A DNA stretch of 64,000 nucleotides from Camillea tinctor (Eukaryota > Ascomycota > Sordariomycetes > Xylariales > Xylariaceae). This document shows, one piece after another, positions 11,264 through 24,411 of this stretch (position 1 is the first letter of the stretch; each line of letters starts with the position of its first letter). Below the pieces are notes generated by a model. The model saw nothing but the letters and a program-made list of their open reading frames with translations. It was not told the origin of the DNA and did no database searches. The stretch covers positions 682,001 to 746,000 of the forward strand of contig MU394061.1 of the NCBI GenBank assembly GCA_022578605.1. Reading direction: 5' to 3'. Made by a program: the position numbers and the translations under genes.

Positions 11264-14200
11264 TTAAAGGAATCGCAACTTGTCATTACTTGAAGTCGTC
11301 TTAGCAGCCGCACCGGTCGTTGTCATGGATGCCAGACCTGGTCCACTGTAACCTGGAGAACCAGTACCGGTCTCGTTGTGACCCCTGGTGTCGTCGTGGG
11401 ACTGGTTGACGGGCTGGAATAGCCTGTAGTCGAGACTGCTGGACAGGTTCTTCGAAAGGCTCGCAGGAACGTACTTTCCAGCAACGGCAGGTCCAACAAT
11501 TAGACCGACGAAAACCACCAAGAGAGTGAAGTAGAGAAGAGCGTATCGGATGACACGTCTTCTTCGGAGCTTCGACTGCTTCATGGAGTAAATGGGTGGG
11601 CGGATTTGGCGACTGTGAATTTAGTTAGCATATAGTTCGAGAAAAAAAACACGACACAACTTCTAGTGTGCAAACGTACCTAGGGCGTAGCCAGAAGAGC
11701 ATGACTGAGTGCAGCTTGTCAACCTTGGGAATGAGGATGATAGGCAGCATGAAAAACAATAGGAAGTGTCCGAGGATAAAGTCAGCGCCGAACATGCTTA
11801 GCTCAGTAATCTTGCAGAGCAATTCACGTGCTGGCTGGGTAACCGAGTGCCAACCCATAGAATACCACTTGCCCGTCCAGAACGCAATGTTAGAGCCGTC
11901 ACCCTTGAATTCACGAGTTAGAGCAAGGGAGATAATGAGCTTCAGGACGAATCGCTGAATGGCTACCACGGCTATCATGCCCAGAAGCGTCTTCGTGAAG
12001 TCAAAGCCTTCGAGGAAGAACATGACTTCAAAGAAAACTAGAAGCATGATAACAGCGACAGCATGCGCAATAGCAGCCAAAACACTACCGAATTTCTTGC
12101 AGCACATGCTCAATACAGGACCCATACAACAGGCCATGGCGAATAGGCCACCTAGGACGGCAGCGTTGATTGCGATGGGTCCAAACGCGACAATGGCAAC
12201 ACGGAGTAGAGAGGCGGTAGGTTGGGCTGAGGAATCATTGGCCTTAACACCAGTCTGGGCGTTGATGAATAGATAAGGGATCAAAGTGACTGCCACCAGG
12301 CACAAGGGGGAAACGATCTCGCCGAAGAAGACGTTGGTAATAGCAGCGCGAGGAACGTCGGAAGACATCTTGCCCGAAGGGTCACCAAGCGCCTTGCGCT
12401 TATAACCCGTGATCCTGGTACGTGACAAGCGGCAGTAGGCGATCCAAGAAGACGAGTGAGAACGCGAGTTACCACGTGAAAGCCAGCGGAGGAAGTCGCG
12501 GTAATCAATAAAGAAGTCATTCCAGGCGAACTGGTGAGGGTTGTATAGGAACGGACAAATGACAAGCGCGAGAAGCGAGGTCCAGAAATACACCAAAGCA
12601 GCCTGCCAGACAGTCAATGTCGCAAACAGCAACGACAGGAGAAGTCGCGCGCCCATGTAAATGCAGGGCCCGGCGAAACGAGAGTAGAGAACACCAAAGG
12701 GGATACGAGCAGTAGCGAAACCACGGCCAGTACCAATGTAACGAGCACCGCCGAACGACAAATCCTGGGTAACTGAGTTGGCATAGATTTGCGTCACGAA
12801 CACCTCGAAGAACGGGGAGAAGGAACAGAACTGCTTGGCGAATCGAGTCAAGGCGCGGAGGAAACCACGCTCAGTAAGTTCCTGAACAACCAAGGGCACG
12901 AAGGCAAGCCAGAAGACGACGAAGATAGAAATCGTGCAACGGTAGATCCAGTCCATGAGAGCGTCGGTGTTCTGGCAGCCAGTGGGGTATAGCGGATCGG
13001 TGATAGGCACGTTTCGGTTGTAGTCGCAGGCAATGGTCTGGTTGCGAAGGGCACCGACGTTGAGAAGTACGATCATGAACAGCTGAACAGACAAGATAAT
13101 GAAAATGTTGTTCAAGTGGAAACCAGGATGGGCATAGTAGAACGACAGGAAACGGTCAAGTGGGAGTTGTGTTCCAAGGTAGTAGTACTCTCGGGAAAGC
13201 ATCTGTTCACCCATACCAGTTCCGATCTTGGTGGTGAAGTTAAGAATGGAACCAAAACCAAGATCACGACCCTTACCACACTGGTAGTATTCGCAGTGCT
13301 TGATACGACCACCGCGCAGAAGAGCAGTCATACCGGCGTAAATATCCTCGTTCAAATGGAGACCCTTCTGAGCCTTGGAAACACCACCTCGAGTCGTCAT
13401 GAAAATACCGTTGAGGAAATCAGGGTGACCATAATGGAGTTTACCACCAATCTGGGCCAGAGTTCTCGCAAAGAGCGTACCGAATGTTTGTTCCTTACCA
13501 GCAGCAACGTCACCGAGGATACCGATGTTCTCCGAAAAGATGTATTCACGAGCACCTAGAATGGCGACAGGGTCGAACTTCTCAGCCTTCACGCCAGGTG
13601 TGTACGGGGAAACATTGTCGGTCTTCATCTCTTCGAATTCAGCCAGGACGGATCGGATCTTCAAGCATTCCTCTAGATAGTTATCCTGGTTGGCGTCGAT
13701 AAGCTGGATGTATTCACCCCGGTAGAAGATGATCGAGTGATTCTGGTTGTCGGATTTACCATCACCAAGGATAGGGTTACCAGAGAGCTGAATTCGGAAC
13801 TTGGGCTTTCGCATGCCGTTCTCCAGGATTTCACAGTGGCCGTCAATCAGGCAAGAGTAGAGACGTGGTTCCTCGCCCTCGGCGACAGGGGGATCTTCAT
13901 CAAGATAAGCAATCTGCAGGTCAGGGTAAGCTCTGAGCAGGAACTCGGCATTCTCCATCTCCTCTTTCTTGAACTTGGCATAACGCTGCATAGAGACACA
14001 CAGCTTGAACTTGCGTCGGGCCATTCGTTCCAGTTCGCGCTCGAGCTTGTCGGAGTTACCTCCGAACATTTGAACGACCTCGGGGTTTTCAACACGGTAC
14101 AGAAGCTTGATGGCGCGGCTGTAGTTCATGAATCCAGAAATGGTACGGTAGAGAGTCTGCGAGCGGAGAGAGGCCCAGATTCGGGTTCGGAGAGTGTATT

Positions 14201-17200
14201 CTGGGGCCGAAGACTTGAAACCAATGCAGTAGAATGGCAGATCATCAATCTTGCTCTTGGCGGTATCCTTTTCACCCTTCTCGTCTTCGCCATTGAATTG
14301 AGAGGTCTCGTCAGCCAAAATCTTGGTATCCTTTACGAAGCAATCCCACTCATGAGGGTGAAGCTGTTTGAGATACTCGAGCTGTGTAACACGGGAGTAC
14401 GGCTCGTCTTCTCGGATGATCTCGCGGAGAGTGAGCAGGATCTTTTCACCGTAGTGAGGAATCAGGACGGTGAAGGTCGGCATGTTGTCAACCGGCAGAG
14501 GCTCAGGGATCGGAGTGGACAGGGATTGAGCAAAGAACGAGATACGGCGCTCTGCCTCGCTGTGGGTGGGGAAGAACTCGGTCTTGAACGAGTGGTCTTC
14601 CTGGGACACGAAGAAAGTGGGCGCGCGGAGGGTGCGCTTCCCTTCCTGCTCAGAAGGAACTTGGTGATATAGCAGCTTCTGGACGTGGTCAATGGCAAGC
14701 AGATGCTCTCGGTACATGGAGATAACAATAGCATTCCAGATCTGAGAGATCAACACCTTGGGCTTGTACTTGATTTCCATGTCGGTTGTGGCCAAGACCT
14801 TGGAGTAGATTCGCTTGGGAAGGCGAGAGAAGATGTTCCTCCAAGGTGTCCAGATAGAGGCACCTAGATAGAACGATCGTGCGACGGAGAAAACTGCGTT
14901 CACCAAGACGTACCACAGATACGTGTCGAGGAAGAAGAAGAGCAGATCAGTGATCATCATAAGGACCAGCAGAATAGTCGGCTGCTGAGCACAGAGAATA
15001 TTGCCAAAGAACTGATCACCCAAGCAGGATGACACGTCCATGATGTGGACGTATCGGATCGCGTCACGGAAAGACAGAGCCAGGTATACATAGGATTCTC
15101 CGAACTTGGCACCGAATACAGTGGCCCAGAGGAAGTACGACATGGCCCGATCGTTACCCTTCAGGTGCGGCCAGCTCGCAGTAAACGTCTGGCTGGCAAC
15201 ATACCGCCGGGAGTCCTTCGTCAGATAACTGCCGAAAAGACCGCCCAAGGGCATGATGGAAAAGAATAGGAAGGTGGTCACGGCGACGAAGAACTGAACG
15301 ATACCGAGGACTTTGGCAACTGTTCCTTCCTGCTGGTCGGGGAAGCCGAAGACGTAAACACTTGGACCAACGTTGATGATGAAAACAACGATGAGGAACA
15401 AAAGCCGTTTAGTCAGATGCTGAGCACCGGCCCATCGACGCGGTACATAAGCCCATTCAGCACACGTAGCTAGAATTTGGATGAGTGAAGCGAGAGAACC
15501 TCCGAGAGCAACGGCAGACCACATGGCAGCGGCCGGGGGCTGCTGGTTGACTTGCTGCTCGTAAACAGACCCAACCAAGATCGTAGGTGCGTTGAAACAA
15601 GTGTAGAACCAGAACATAGTCAAATGGATAACCCAAATGCGATTGAAATTAACAAGCATGTGGAACCAAGACCGCGTCTCCTTGTACGTCTTGAAGAAGC
15701 ACTTCTTCCAGTTCACGTCCTTGAGCTTCAGGTACCGCTCTTGAGGAGGGACATCTACTAGCTTGCTCTTGTCTCCAAGAACGATACGCTCAATGCCTTC
15801 AGGATACCAAAACAGCTGGTTGCAGTCATCATAGCCGATAATCTGGTTGTGGTCACGCTCCCGACGGACGAAAACACCGTTGGAAATCTCGTAACCCTGG
15901 TCACGGCAGTATTGGTAGAGAGGAGTGATAACATTGTTAAGGAAGGTTCCCTCCTCAACCGGCTCGACCGAGTTCTGGCAGGCGGGAGAGTTCAGGTAAT
16001 CGTCTGCGCACTTGAAGATGAAGCACAGACATTCGGGCATGAAACGAACTTGGTTGGCCTCACCCCAGCACATGAGGTATAGGGCAATCTGGCGAACACG
16101 ATCATGTTGGGACATGCGATTCATGCGAGTCTTCCAGCGGAACTCGGCAGCTTCGAGACTGTCATCACCCTCGAGGTCCTCGAGAACTTGGTCCTCACTC
16201 TGGTCGCCCTTCTTGGCCTTGCCCTTCTTCTTGGATTTGCGAGACTTCTTGCTCATGTTCGCGAAGCCAATAGCATCGTCGAGATCCAGATGAGCAGCGA
16301 AATACCACTTCCGGTAGTTCGCGTTATCACCGCCGATGTAGTCTGCGTGGAGCGAGAGAAGAGCTTGGTTCGGGGTCATACGCGAGGCTCTCGAGTCTAG
16401 CAGGATCATGAGATGATCATACATGTTTCGCATGCTATCGCGCTGGAAACCGAACTTGTTGGCCAAATCGACGAAGATATCCTCAACTTCCTCCTTAGAT
16501 AGAGGTATCTGTGCATCTGAAGTCCAGGCGGGATAAGGTTCGCGGGACCGTTGACCGCTGGGCAAGACATTACCATAATCCATACCATAGTTGGGAGTGG
16601 AAGCACCGGAAGAGCGGTTGGCGCCGTAGGAAATCTGAGAGGAAGGCGGTCGGTATCCTCTACCTCCCATCTGGCTCTCGTTGTAACTGTTGTAACGCTC
16701 GTCGCCTCGTCCGTAGTAGTCCATCTCGGCTGCACGAGCCATGTCGGACCTCATGGTGAAATCGCTGAAGGTCTCTGAATCCTCTTCTGAATCACCACGG
16801 CGGCGGGCACCACCAGCACCTTGGGCGTACTGGTCGTAGTAGCCATTGCCGTCATCGTAGTATTCACCCTGGTAATGGTCCTGTCCCTGTCCTTGTCCCT
16901 GTCCCTCGTAGTAACCGCCATCCTGATGATAGGGATTGCTGGCATCGGCGTTGTAATAACCACTAGAAGATATCAGTTAGCACTGTCCATGCATAAATAT
17001 GGCTACTAGAGAGCGGTAGTAAATGAACCACTAGGCACTTACGATTCGTCGTAGTAGCCTTCATTGCCGTTGTCGTAGTATTGACCACCATGGTGATCGT
17101 CTTGGTAGTAAGAGTCGGTGTTGTGGCCGTAGCCATCGTTGTAGTCTTGATGGCCACCACCACCACCACCGGCGGCACCGCCGCCGCCGGCTCCTCCACC

Positions 17201-17218
17201 TCCTGGATAGGCCGACAT
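11264..17218 (-). CDS. FKS1: 1,3-beta-glucan synthase catalytic subunit (GT48)
   Basis: Polymerises UDP-glucose into wall beta-1,3-glucan at the plasma membrane, under Rho1 control; this is the echinocandin target. Three exons on the minus strand (16962 and 17043 bound intron 1; 11612 and 11680 bound intron 2): 17043-17218, 11680-16962 and 11264-11612, giving 1935 aa. The N-terminus MSAYPGGGG is Gly-rich, then Gly/Tyr/Gln-rich (QGQGQGQ). Next come the FKS1 N-domain, a first membrane block, the large cytosolic GT48 domain (for example [20 protein letters not shown]) and a second membrane block. The last exon carries a hydrophobic segment and a Ser/Thr-rich tail. Hot spot 1 reads YLALSFRDA (residues 685-693). 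Hot spot 2 reads DWIYRCTI (about 1396). The hot-spot-3 Trp in TYLWY is kept (Trp742). The start at 17218 was chosen because it restores the classic acidic/Gly-Tyr N-terminus absent from the longest single ORF. Confidence 0.97.
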
Positions 17219-20200
17219 GTTGGCAGTAGTCGGCTAGCTGTAATCAGGAATAGACGGTATCCTAGAAAGATTCAAAAGCAAAAGCGCGTTAGCAATAGAA
17301 GTGAGACGCGGCTCGCTGATTCATGCGGCTTCTTCATAGGGGTTAGGGGAGGGAGTGCATAGTATTACATACAGATTATACTCATTGGAAAACCGCAATG
17401 ATGGTAATGATTAATATTATTAACAGTATCGTATAGGGGGATCGATGTGGCCGGCCACGGGTAGAAAATGTGACGTGTGGGCGGAAGATTGACGAGGTTG
17501 CGCGTTGTTGACTTTTTAGACTGTTGACCACAAGCGAAAGACTAATCAGATCAATTTGTTAGATGGTTCCAATTGATCGAAGTCTGATGGGTTGGGGGCG
17601 ATGCCGTTGACCTAGCAGCGACCGAGGCGTAAGGGGTAGGTTTCTTGAATGCCGCTGCTGGTGCCGCTGGCGTTGCTGCAGTGCCACCGGTTTTCACACC
17701 TTTAGGGGGGACCGCACGGGAGCTAAAAGGAGAGAGAATTAATTACCCTTTTGTCGATGTAAAGTCCCGTAACCACGATGGTTGGCGTAGTTATGGTTTA
17801 TTGGTTGTGGACGCAGACGTCGTCGCAGTAGTTGTAGTAGTAGTATGGTTGATTGTTGAACGATTGACTGATGGGTTTGATCGATTGATCTGGCCCGCAA
17901 CGGATTTGCTTCCTTTCTTCTTTCTTTCCTCTTCCCGTGTAGAACAAGGTTCACGATTTACGTGGTTTGGTTTGCACACTTGATGGGGGGGGACGAGCGA
18001 GTGTGCGTTGCAGCGGGTGCCGGAGTAGAGAAAAATAAAAAAAAAGAACACAAAGAACGTATTGAAAGAGTTCAAGAACGAACGAAGTTACAACCGATTA
18101 ATCGACTCTGGTTTTTTCTTTTCTTTCCTAATTATCCTCTCACACTTTCCCTGGACAACCGAAGTGACAAGAAAAAAGGGATGAGGAAGGAGAAATTAGA
18201 AAATAGAGAGAAAAGTCGAATCGAACAAAAAAAGCGAGTGTAGTAAAACGAGTTTCAAGGGGGAAAGAGGTGGCGGAGGAAGAGGGGGGTGGAAGATGGA
18301 AGGGAAATGGCTAGGTTAGGCGGTTTTGGGGCTACTTGGATTAAGAAAAATTGTTAGAAAGGGGAATGGGAGCAAGGTCGCTGGAGACAGGGGCTAGCCC
18401 ACTAACCTGCTTGCCTTGCCTCTCTACAACGTACTATGTACTGTATTACGGTACGGTACAATCCGATGGCACTGTGTGGAGTGGATCGAGATGGTGGTCC
18501 AGGCGCCAGAGATGTGCGTTTAGGTTGTCGGGAGTGTGGCTGTACCTCTGAAGGAAGACGCGTTTGTGACGGGACGGGAAGAGAAGGGGAAAGAGAAGGG
18601 GTGGGGACAGTCTGCGTACTGCACTATCGAACCCGAACCAGAAATTCTATGAACCTGTGTTATGACTAAACCTGTGCATGAACAGGAGATGGGTGGGGCA
18701 GCTCAATTACCAAAACAAGCCAACTCGAACTGATTCGTGTCTGTCATTGGCTGGACATGCAGGGGCCTCCAGAGACACCAGGGGGGAGGGAATAGGGGAG
18801 GGGGGGAAGGAATGCGTGTGGCATGTGCTTTGCCATGATAGCGCACTGTCTCTTTTGCCTCTATCGCTTTTACCCAGCTGCCCAGCTACGTATACATCAC
18901 TGAGGTACCGTCCTACGTATCACCATGCTTGCACTAAATTTTCTCGGTCTTTTCTTTTCTAGCCTCCCTTTACAATTGTTCCTTGCACTTTCAACATACC
19001 TGACGTCTAGCTTTTTACATATCTACTACCACACGTCTCACTCTCCCAGCAAAATAGGTACGGTAACATATACTAAATGTTATACCTAAGGCCACTATCG
19101 AGAGGCAATATAGGTAGGACTTTTCCAGTGTGGCTGGAATTTAAACGATAGGTAAGTATTTCTCTATAGTACATGTATGATGCCGACATTTTGAAGATCG
19201 TCACATTACTAGTTATTAATAAACCTGCAACGAAGACAAGGAATATATAGTGTATGTACAGAGAATGAGAGAAAAAAAAGTTGCCACCCTCCAATGCTGG
19301 GTCACGTAATGGTAGGTGTCCATACATGTGTACATGTATATGTATATGCGAGGTAGCTTGCGTATGTACTTGATTATGGCTTACGCTGGTTATAGTACTC
19401 AAAGTACCTGTATTTGTAGGTCATGTACCGTAGTGATGTAGTGAGCATTACCTACCTCTATGTACATACATGTAGTGTGTGTACATCTATCTCGTAGTGT
19501 ATCTAAACAACCTAAACCTACCAATCACTTACCCTGTCTCCCGTATTAGACGGTCGCACCACCAACATATCACTATCTATCATCATCAAGCTAGAGTACT
19601 TACACTGCTGCCGCATTCGATGTCGAGTCTGCATCGTATTTCTCTTTTGCCATGTGTCAATCCGATGGCAACTCGTGCTCCCTCCCAAAATCATCTAAAT
19701 TTTCTCGTTCCCAATTCTCTCTCTTGTGTATCCTCAATACGATCCGTGGTCTAGGCGAGATGTACTACTATACGTACATAGGTTATGTAGCCACGAGGGG
19801 TATAAGACAGGTATAGACCAGGTAGGTTACATATGCGTAGATACATGTAAGCCGCAGGGAGAGAGAAAGGGAGGGAGGGAGAGGAAGTTCTACACCACAT
19901 CTACAAATACATATATACTACATACACATAGTATACGTGTGCATAGTGTACATGGAAATATTCGCAGTATTGCGTATATGCAGCAGCTGTACGAACTCTA
20001 CCTTTTCTAACACTAGCGCATAAATCTAGCGAATTCAAGAGGGTCGGCTTCGGTGCTTCTAGTCTCTTTCCTCCAACTGGGAAATCGAAACCTCTCGGGG
20101 TATCGCCAAGCTTTTTTGGGCTTCTGGTGAGATCGAACCTTCGCGGTCGCATCTCGCCGGGACAGGCGGAAATTCCATCCTAAGGTGGAGTTGCGTAGTT

Positions 20201-23200
20201 GGAGAGACGGGCTGGCGTCGTCTACCTAGTACAAACCATCGTCGGGTTTGCAAAGATATCTCATGCACAACCGAAATGAACCTCGCGGCCGTGATGGACG
20301 CCTGACGCCTTTCGTAACCAGGCTTGGCGTCTTTTCTTGACAAATCCAACCCAACAGCGAGAGGGAAGGTGAGTGAGTTATATTGAGTAGGAAGCGCGCT
20401 GACCGTGGCTGCATGGCTACCTGTAAGCTTTATCGAAGAACCAATGGAAATGGTGGGTGACATCGACGAACGCAGTGACAGCAAATGATACGGGCTAACG
20501 TCCACGAAAGGCACAGTTCTGACGCCGCTGGCCATACAGCCATACTAGCTCCATCGTATGCAGGTACCGGCCGTTTTGGCTGTGGCTTTCCATGGCAGAA
20601 CGAGGGTGTGTGCCTTGGTCAAGCCCTTGTTCAAAGTAGCCACCAGACGCTCCCGCCGATGCTTCGATGACGGTATTGTTCTAAATTACGGTCAAATCTA
20701 TCCTGCTGTTGCTGCAGAGCGGGCGTGACATACCCACGCCCTTTTCGTATCCATCTTTTGCGATAGAGTACGTTTTGTAAGCAATGGCTTCTATTTCTTA
20801 TCAACGTCGTGATCTTTTTTCTTCCTTTTTTTCCTCCTCTATCTCTTTCTTAGTCTCTTTCCGGTATAGTTGGTTATCATGGTAAACGAAACCTGGTCTG
20901 ATTCATGTCTCCCAGGTTTCGTTTTTCTAATCCCCCCCAACCACCCTAACCTCTCGCTTGTTTCGGGCCCGGACATAACTGACTGTGTGGTGTTTGCTAG
21001 AAAGAAAGGAAGATTTTTTATTTTATTTTATTTTCTTGGTAAGCAACTAGGAAAAAGAAGTCTACGCTACTTATTTTGCTTATCCATTTAGTGTAGGTTA
21101 GATGGGGTACGTGTACTGTGTAGAATACACCGTCTATTGTATACTATAAGTGGTTCTTCTAGAACAAAATACTGCCCGACTCCCTAACCCAAGAAAAAAA
21201 AAAAAAACCCCGCCCCATGTACATAAAGCACACGCAATTCGCAATTCCCGGACTTCACAATGCACTGGACTAAAATGGTGATGATGTACAACCTCTAGTT
21301 GTACCCACAGATATTTATAACATACAGCCCCCCGGTCCTACGATTACCTAGGCCCAGAAGAAAAAAGGGGGTTCTGGTTGGTGGTTGGTTCTCTACACTA
21401 GATTTTTCTTCGTGGTCGTGCTCGCACGAAATCCAATCCTTTTCATCAAAATTTCAGGGGCTTCACCCACTATTGTCCCTATATTCCTAGACTTCCTATT
21501 GGTCGATAACTTTCAACACTATTAAATTTTAGTGTCGGGTTCACCTATAAGGATAGAGGTCGCCAGGAGGGCTCGATAATTGGGTGAAGAGTGCATCAAT
21601 TCCAATATATGCACGATCCATCACAGCGTTCGATCTACTGTAAGATAATCCGTTCATGATTTGCAGTCTCATCAGTTTGTGTGTGTACGTACCTCACAGA
21701 CTAACTTGGAAGTAGTTAATCTAGGTAGTAGGTTAGGTATCTCGATGACCTTAGTCCTTAGTTTAGTTGTATAACTAGGTTGTAATCCCTTTAGTATGAA
21801 CTGGTTTTTTTTGTTTAGCCCTGATGATTTTGAGTTCTGAATCTATTACACCGTAACCCACATGGAGATAGCTTCAACTGGCTATGCGGCTGAAGAAAGG
21901 GGGACTCAGCTTCCATGGGGGCACAGTCAAAGCAGCCACTGCCCTGGGATTCTTAAGATCGACTTGTGCAAGGTAGCTGATACCGGCTCATTCCAGAGAT
22001 GAGATGATCCCGAACAAGCACAAAGAAGGAAGATAAAAGAAATATCCTAGTGAGATATATCAATCAACATGGTCGGAGACTCGGAAACTGCACCCGCCAG
22101 CCTCAATACCCATCCGAGTAGATTCCATTCCTTCAGGCATGAACTGAAGCACTTTCTTAATTAACATGTCTAGAAAGCCACACACCTACATCCATACGTG
22201 CACAGTCCCAGTTGGAAACGGTTATGGCTGGAAAATACCAGCCTGCGCGGCCCTGACACCGCTCTTCAGAGCCACGCCATCTGGCACTAGGACTGGCGAC
22301 CGCTGAGCGCCGTCCGGGAAAATGTCTTATATCTGCAGTAGGGTCTACAATTACCGACGGTGGCGCCCATAGTCTACGACCGTGTCTATCTGGACGGAAA
22401 TCGGGCTAGGTTTGACAATGGTTTAGCATAGAGCAGAGATGATGGACAAGAGGACAGGGCTGAACAGCATCGTCATGGCATGTCGTGTGGTAGGTAGAGA
22501 GATATTCATTCCGGTCATCGAGGATGCACTGGAAGAATTTGTTTAATGCGCAGCCAGGACTCTCCGCCTGCCTATTTCATTTACAACTACAACCGAATAG
22601 ACCACATGACGATATTCCTTATATCCTCGCTTTGGGAAGGTAGGTTATTTTCTTTTACCGAATATATAGTATTCCTAAATATAGTGAGATATAAAATTTT
22701 CAAGACTTGATCCTATGATCCTTTCAAAAGGGGGGATTCTCCGCGCCTCCCCCCTGCCGCATTGTTTTATTTACAGCTTTCTTATATTGCTGACGTCTAG
22801 ACAACGCGGCGAAAAGGGAGCAATGTCGATTATGGTAAAGTGTAGCAGCCCATCAAGATAACGGTTATAGTATTGTCACATGTAATTAACATTTACAGAA
22901 AACAGCTTAATGTGCCTATTGGCCTGCGCATTGATCTCCAGTTAGCTACTGCAAAGACAGCACAGAGAAAGGGAAATCAACCAAACTATGGTAAATAAAT
23001 CCTTGTCGTTTTTTTTCTCTTCAAGGGTCCTTCCCGAGACCTTGGGGTGGGCATAGTTATAGTTGACAAACCGCCCATACCCTTCCGCATGACAAACGCC
23101 CAACCACTTTCCTTGCTTGAAAGCGCATTACCAGTAGTAGTGATGTGTAAGTATATGAAATAAACTAGGCAAAGTGCATGGGACGGCGTCGACGTAGGTA

Positions 23201-24411
23201 GTTTGTATAACACATTATGTTTCTGCGATATGCAGTCGATCATCAGTTTAAAGCCCCCAGCATTATCAGTGAGCTAACCTACCTATATTACATTTACAAT
23301 ACACTTGAATACCAGAAGGGTTTTTGTTTCGTGGCAAAACACAAGCCCATGCACATGCACACGCATACCGTCCAGGTAGGGTAGGTAAAGCCCTCCCCTC
23401 GTCCTTGGAAGTAATGCGGCTCGATACAGTCCTGAGACGTTCGATCCCCCTGCTGTATTACTCCACATAATTGAGTCTATAGTCGAGGATATGGATATGG
23501 ATATGGATGGAGGTGATTGAGGCTGGGAAGCTCACCGCTATGTAAGTGGGTTCGTGGACAAGCATCAGATGCAAAACTTAATAGGCTTGTTTGGTTAAGT
23601 TTGCGGACCTTGTAGTAGTTGTTTTAAGCTGCTTACAGAGAGGAAATCAGAGAACAGAAGAAGAAGAAAAAGGAAGAAAAGTTCTAATGGAAATTCTAGA
23701 TTTCTATCCCTCGTCTTAATTGTAATCGTATTAATAACCAGTGCTCAATTTGCCTACATGACGATTAAAATATTGACATACGTACATAAATGATGACCAT
23801 GTGATGCATCCCATTTATTGATGCACTACTAGCTTTGATGTTCTTATCTACCTAACACTGCGTTGAACTCTACACTAGGTCCAATATTAGTTGAGAAGCC
23901 ATTGAACCTACTCCCTCACGAACCTAGCTTATACATATCATGCGCATTGGCATTTGCAATTGAATACCAGCATAGGTGAATACACTCAATATTGGTCTAT
24001 TTATATTTTGCGAGTCGAACCCGATAAGTTAACTGTTTAGGTTAATCTTTAGTAGTAAATACACTACTTATCTGCACTACAACCCGTGTACAGGTACTAC
24101 TATGTATGTATGTATGGACTGATTGATTAGTGCACGGTAGTCGCCGAAATAGTGGGTACAAAGGAACCCCAAGCCAAGAAACCGTTCGTTGCCTGGCAAC
24201 CGCAACCAGCTAAAAACCACATCTCCAATGCCCAAGTTTCCAACTTAGCATATTGTGACAATGTACATAATCGTCGCTCAGCTGTGCTCAGTAGCCGCGT
24301 GATATCGATATTGCAAGTCTCAACACTGTATATACATACGACACGACAGTATATATTGTATATTACGCAGTAGAGATTAATCCGAAGGGAGAAAACACGC
24401 GGTAAACATCC
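17219..24411. other. 7.2-kb gene-poor interval between FKS1 and the SprT-like gene
   Basis: Two divergent promoters and a long stretch with no gene I can support. Near FKS1 (17219-18350) it is mixed, with GTTGAC motifs at about 17505-17530. Between 18900 and 20000 it is full of short TACCTA/GTAC/TATGTA motifs. At 20059-20535 (minus) there is a 158-aa ORF without recognisable domains. At about 22000-22560 there are fairly open but broken frames that could be a gene relic. No tRNA, rRNA or transposase was recognised by eye. Confidence 0.5.

Noticed and set aside
20125..20160. tRNA T-loop-like GGTTCGATC on the minus strand
   Set aside because: The flanking bases cannot form the five-pair T stem and no acceptor or anticodon arm is present.
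20059..20535. 158-aa ORF on the minus strand
   Set aside because: No domain, signal or repeat recognisable, and several other chance ORFs overlap it. Kept only as a remark in the intergenic entry.
22000..22560. Possible P450- or other gene relic
   Set aside because: A short run resembled a P450 segment, but stops interrupt every frame and no heme-binding motif could be found.
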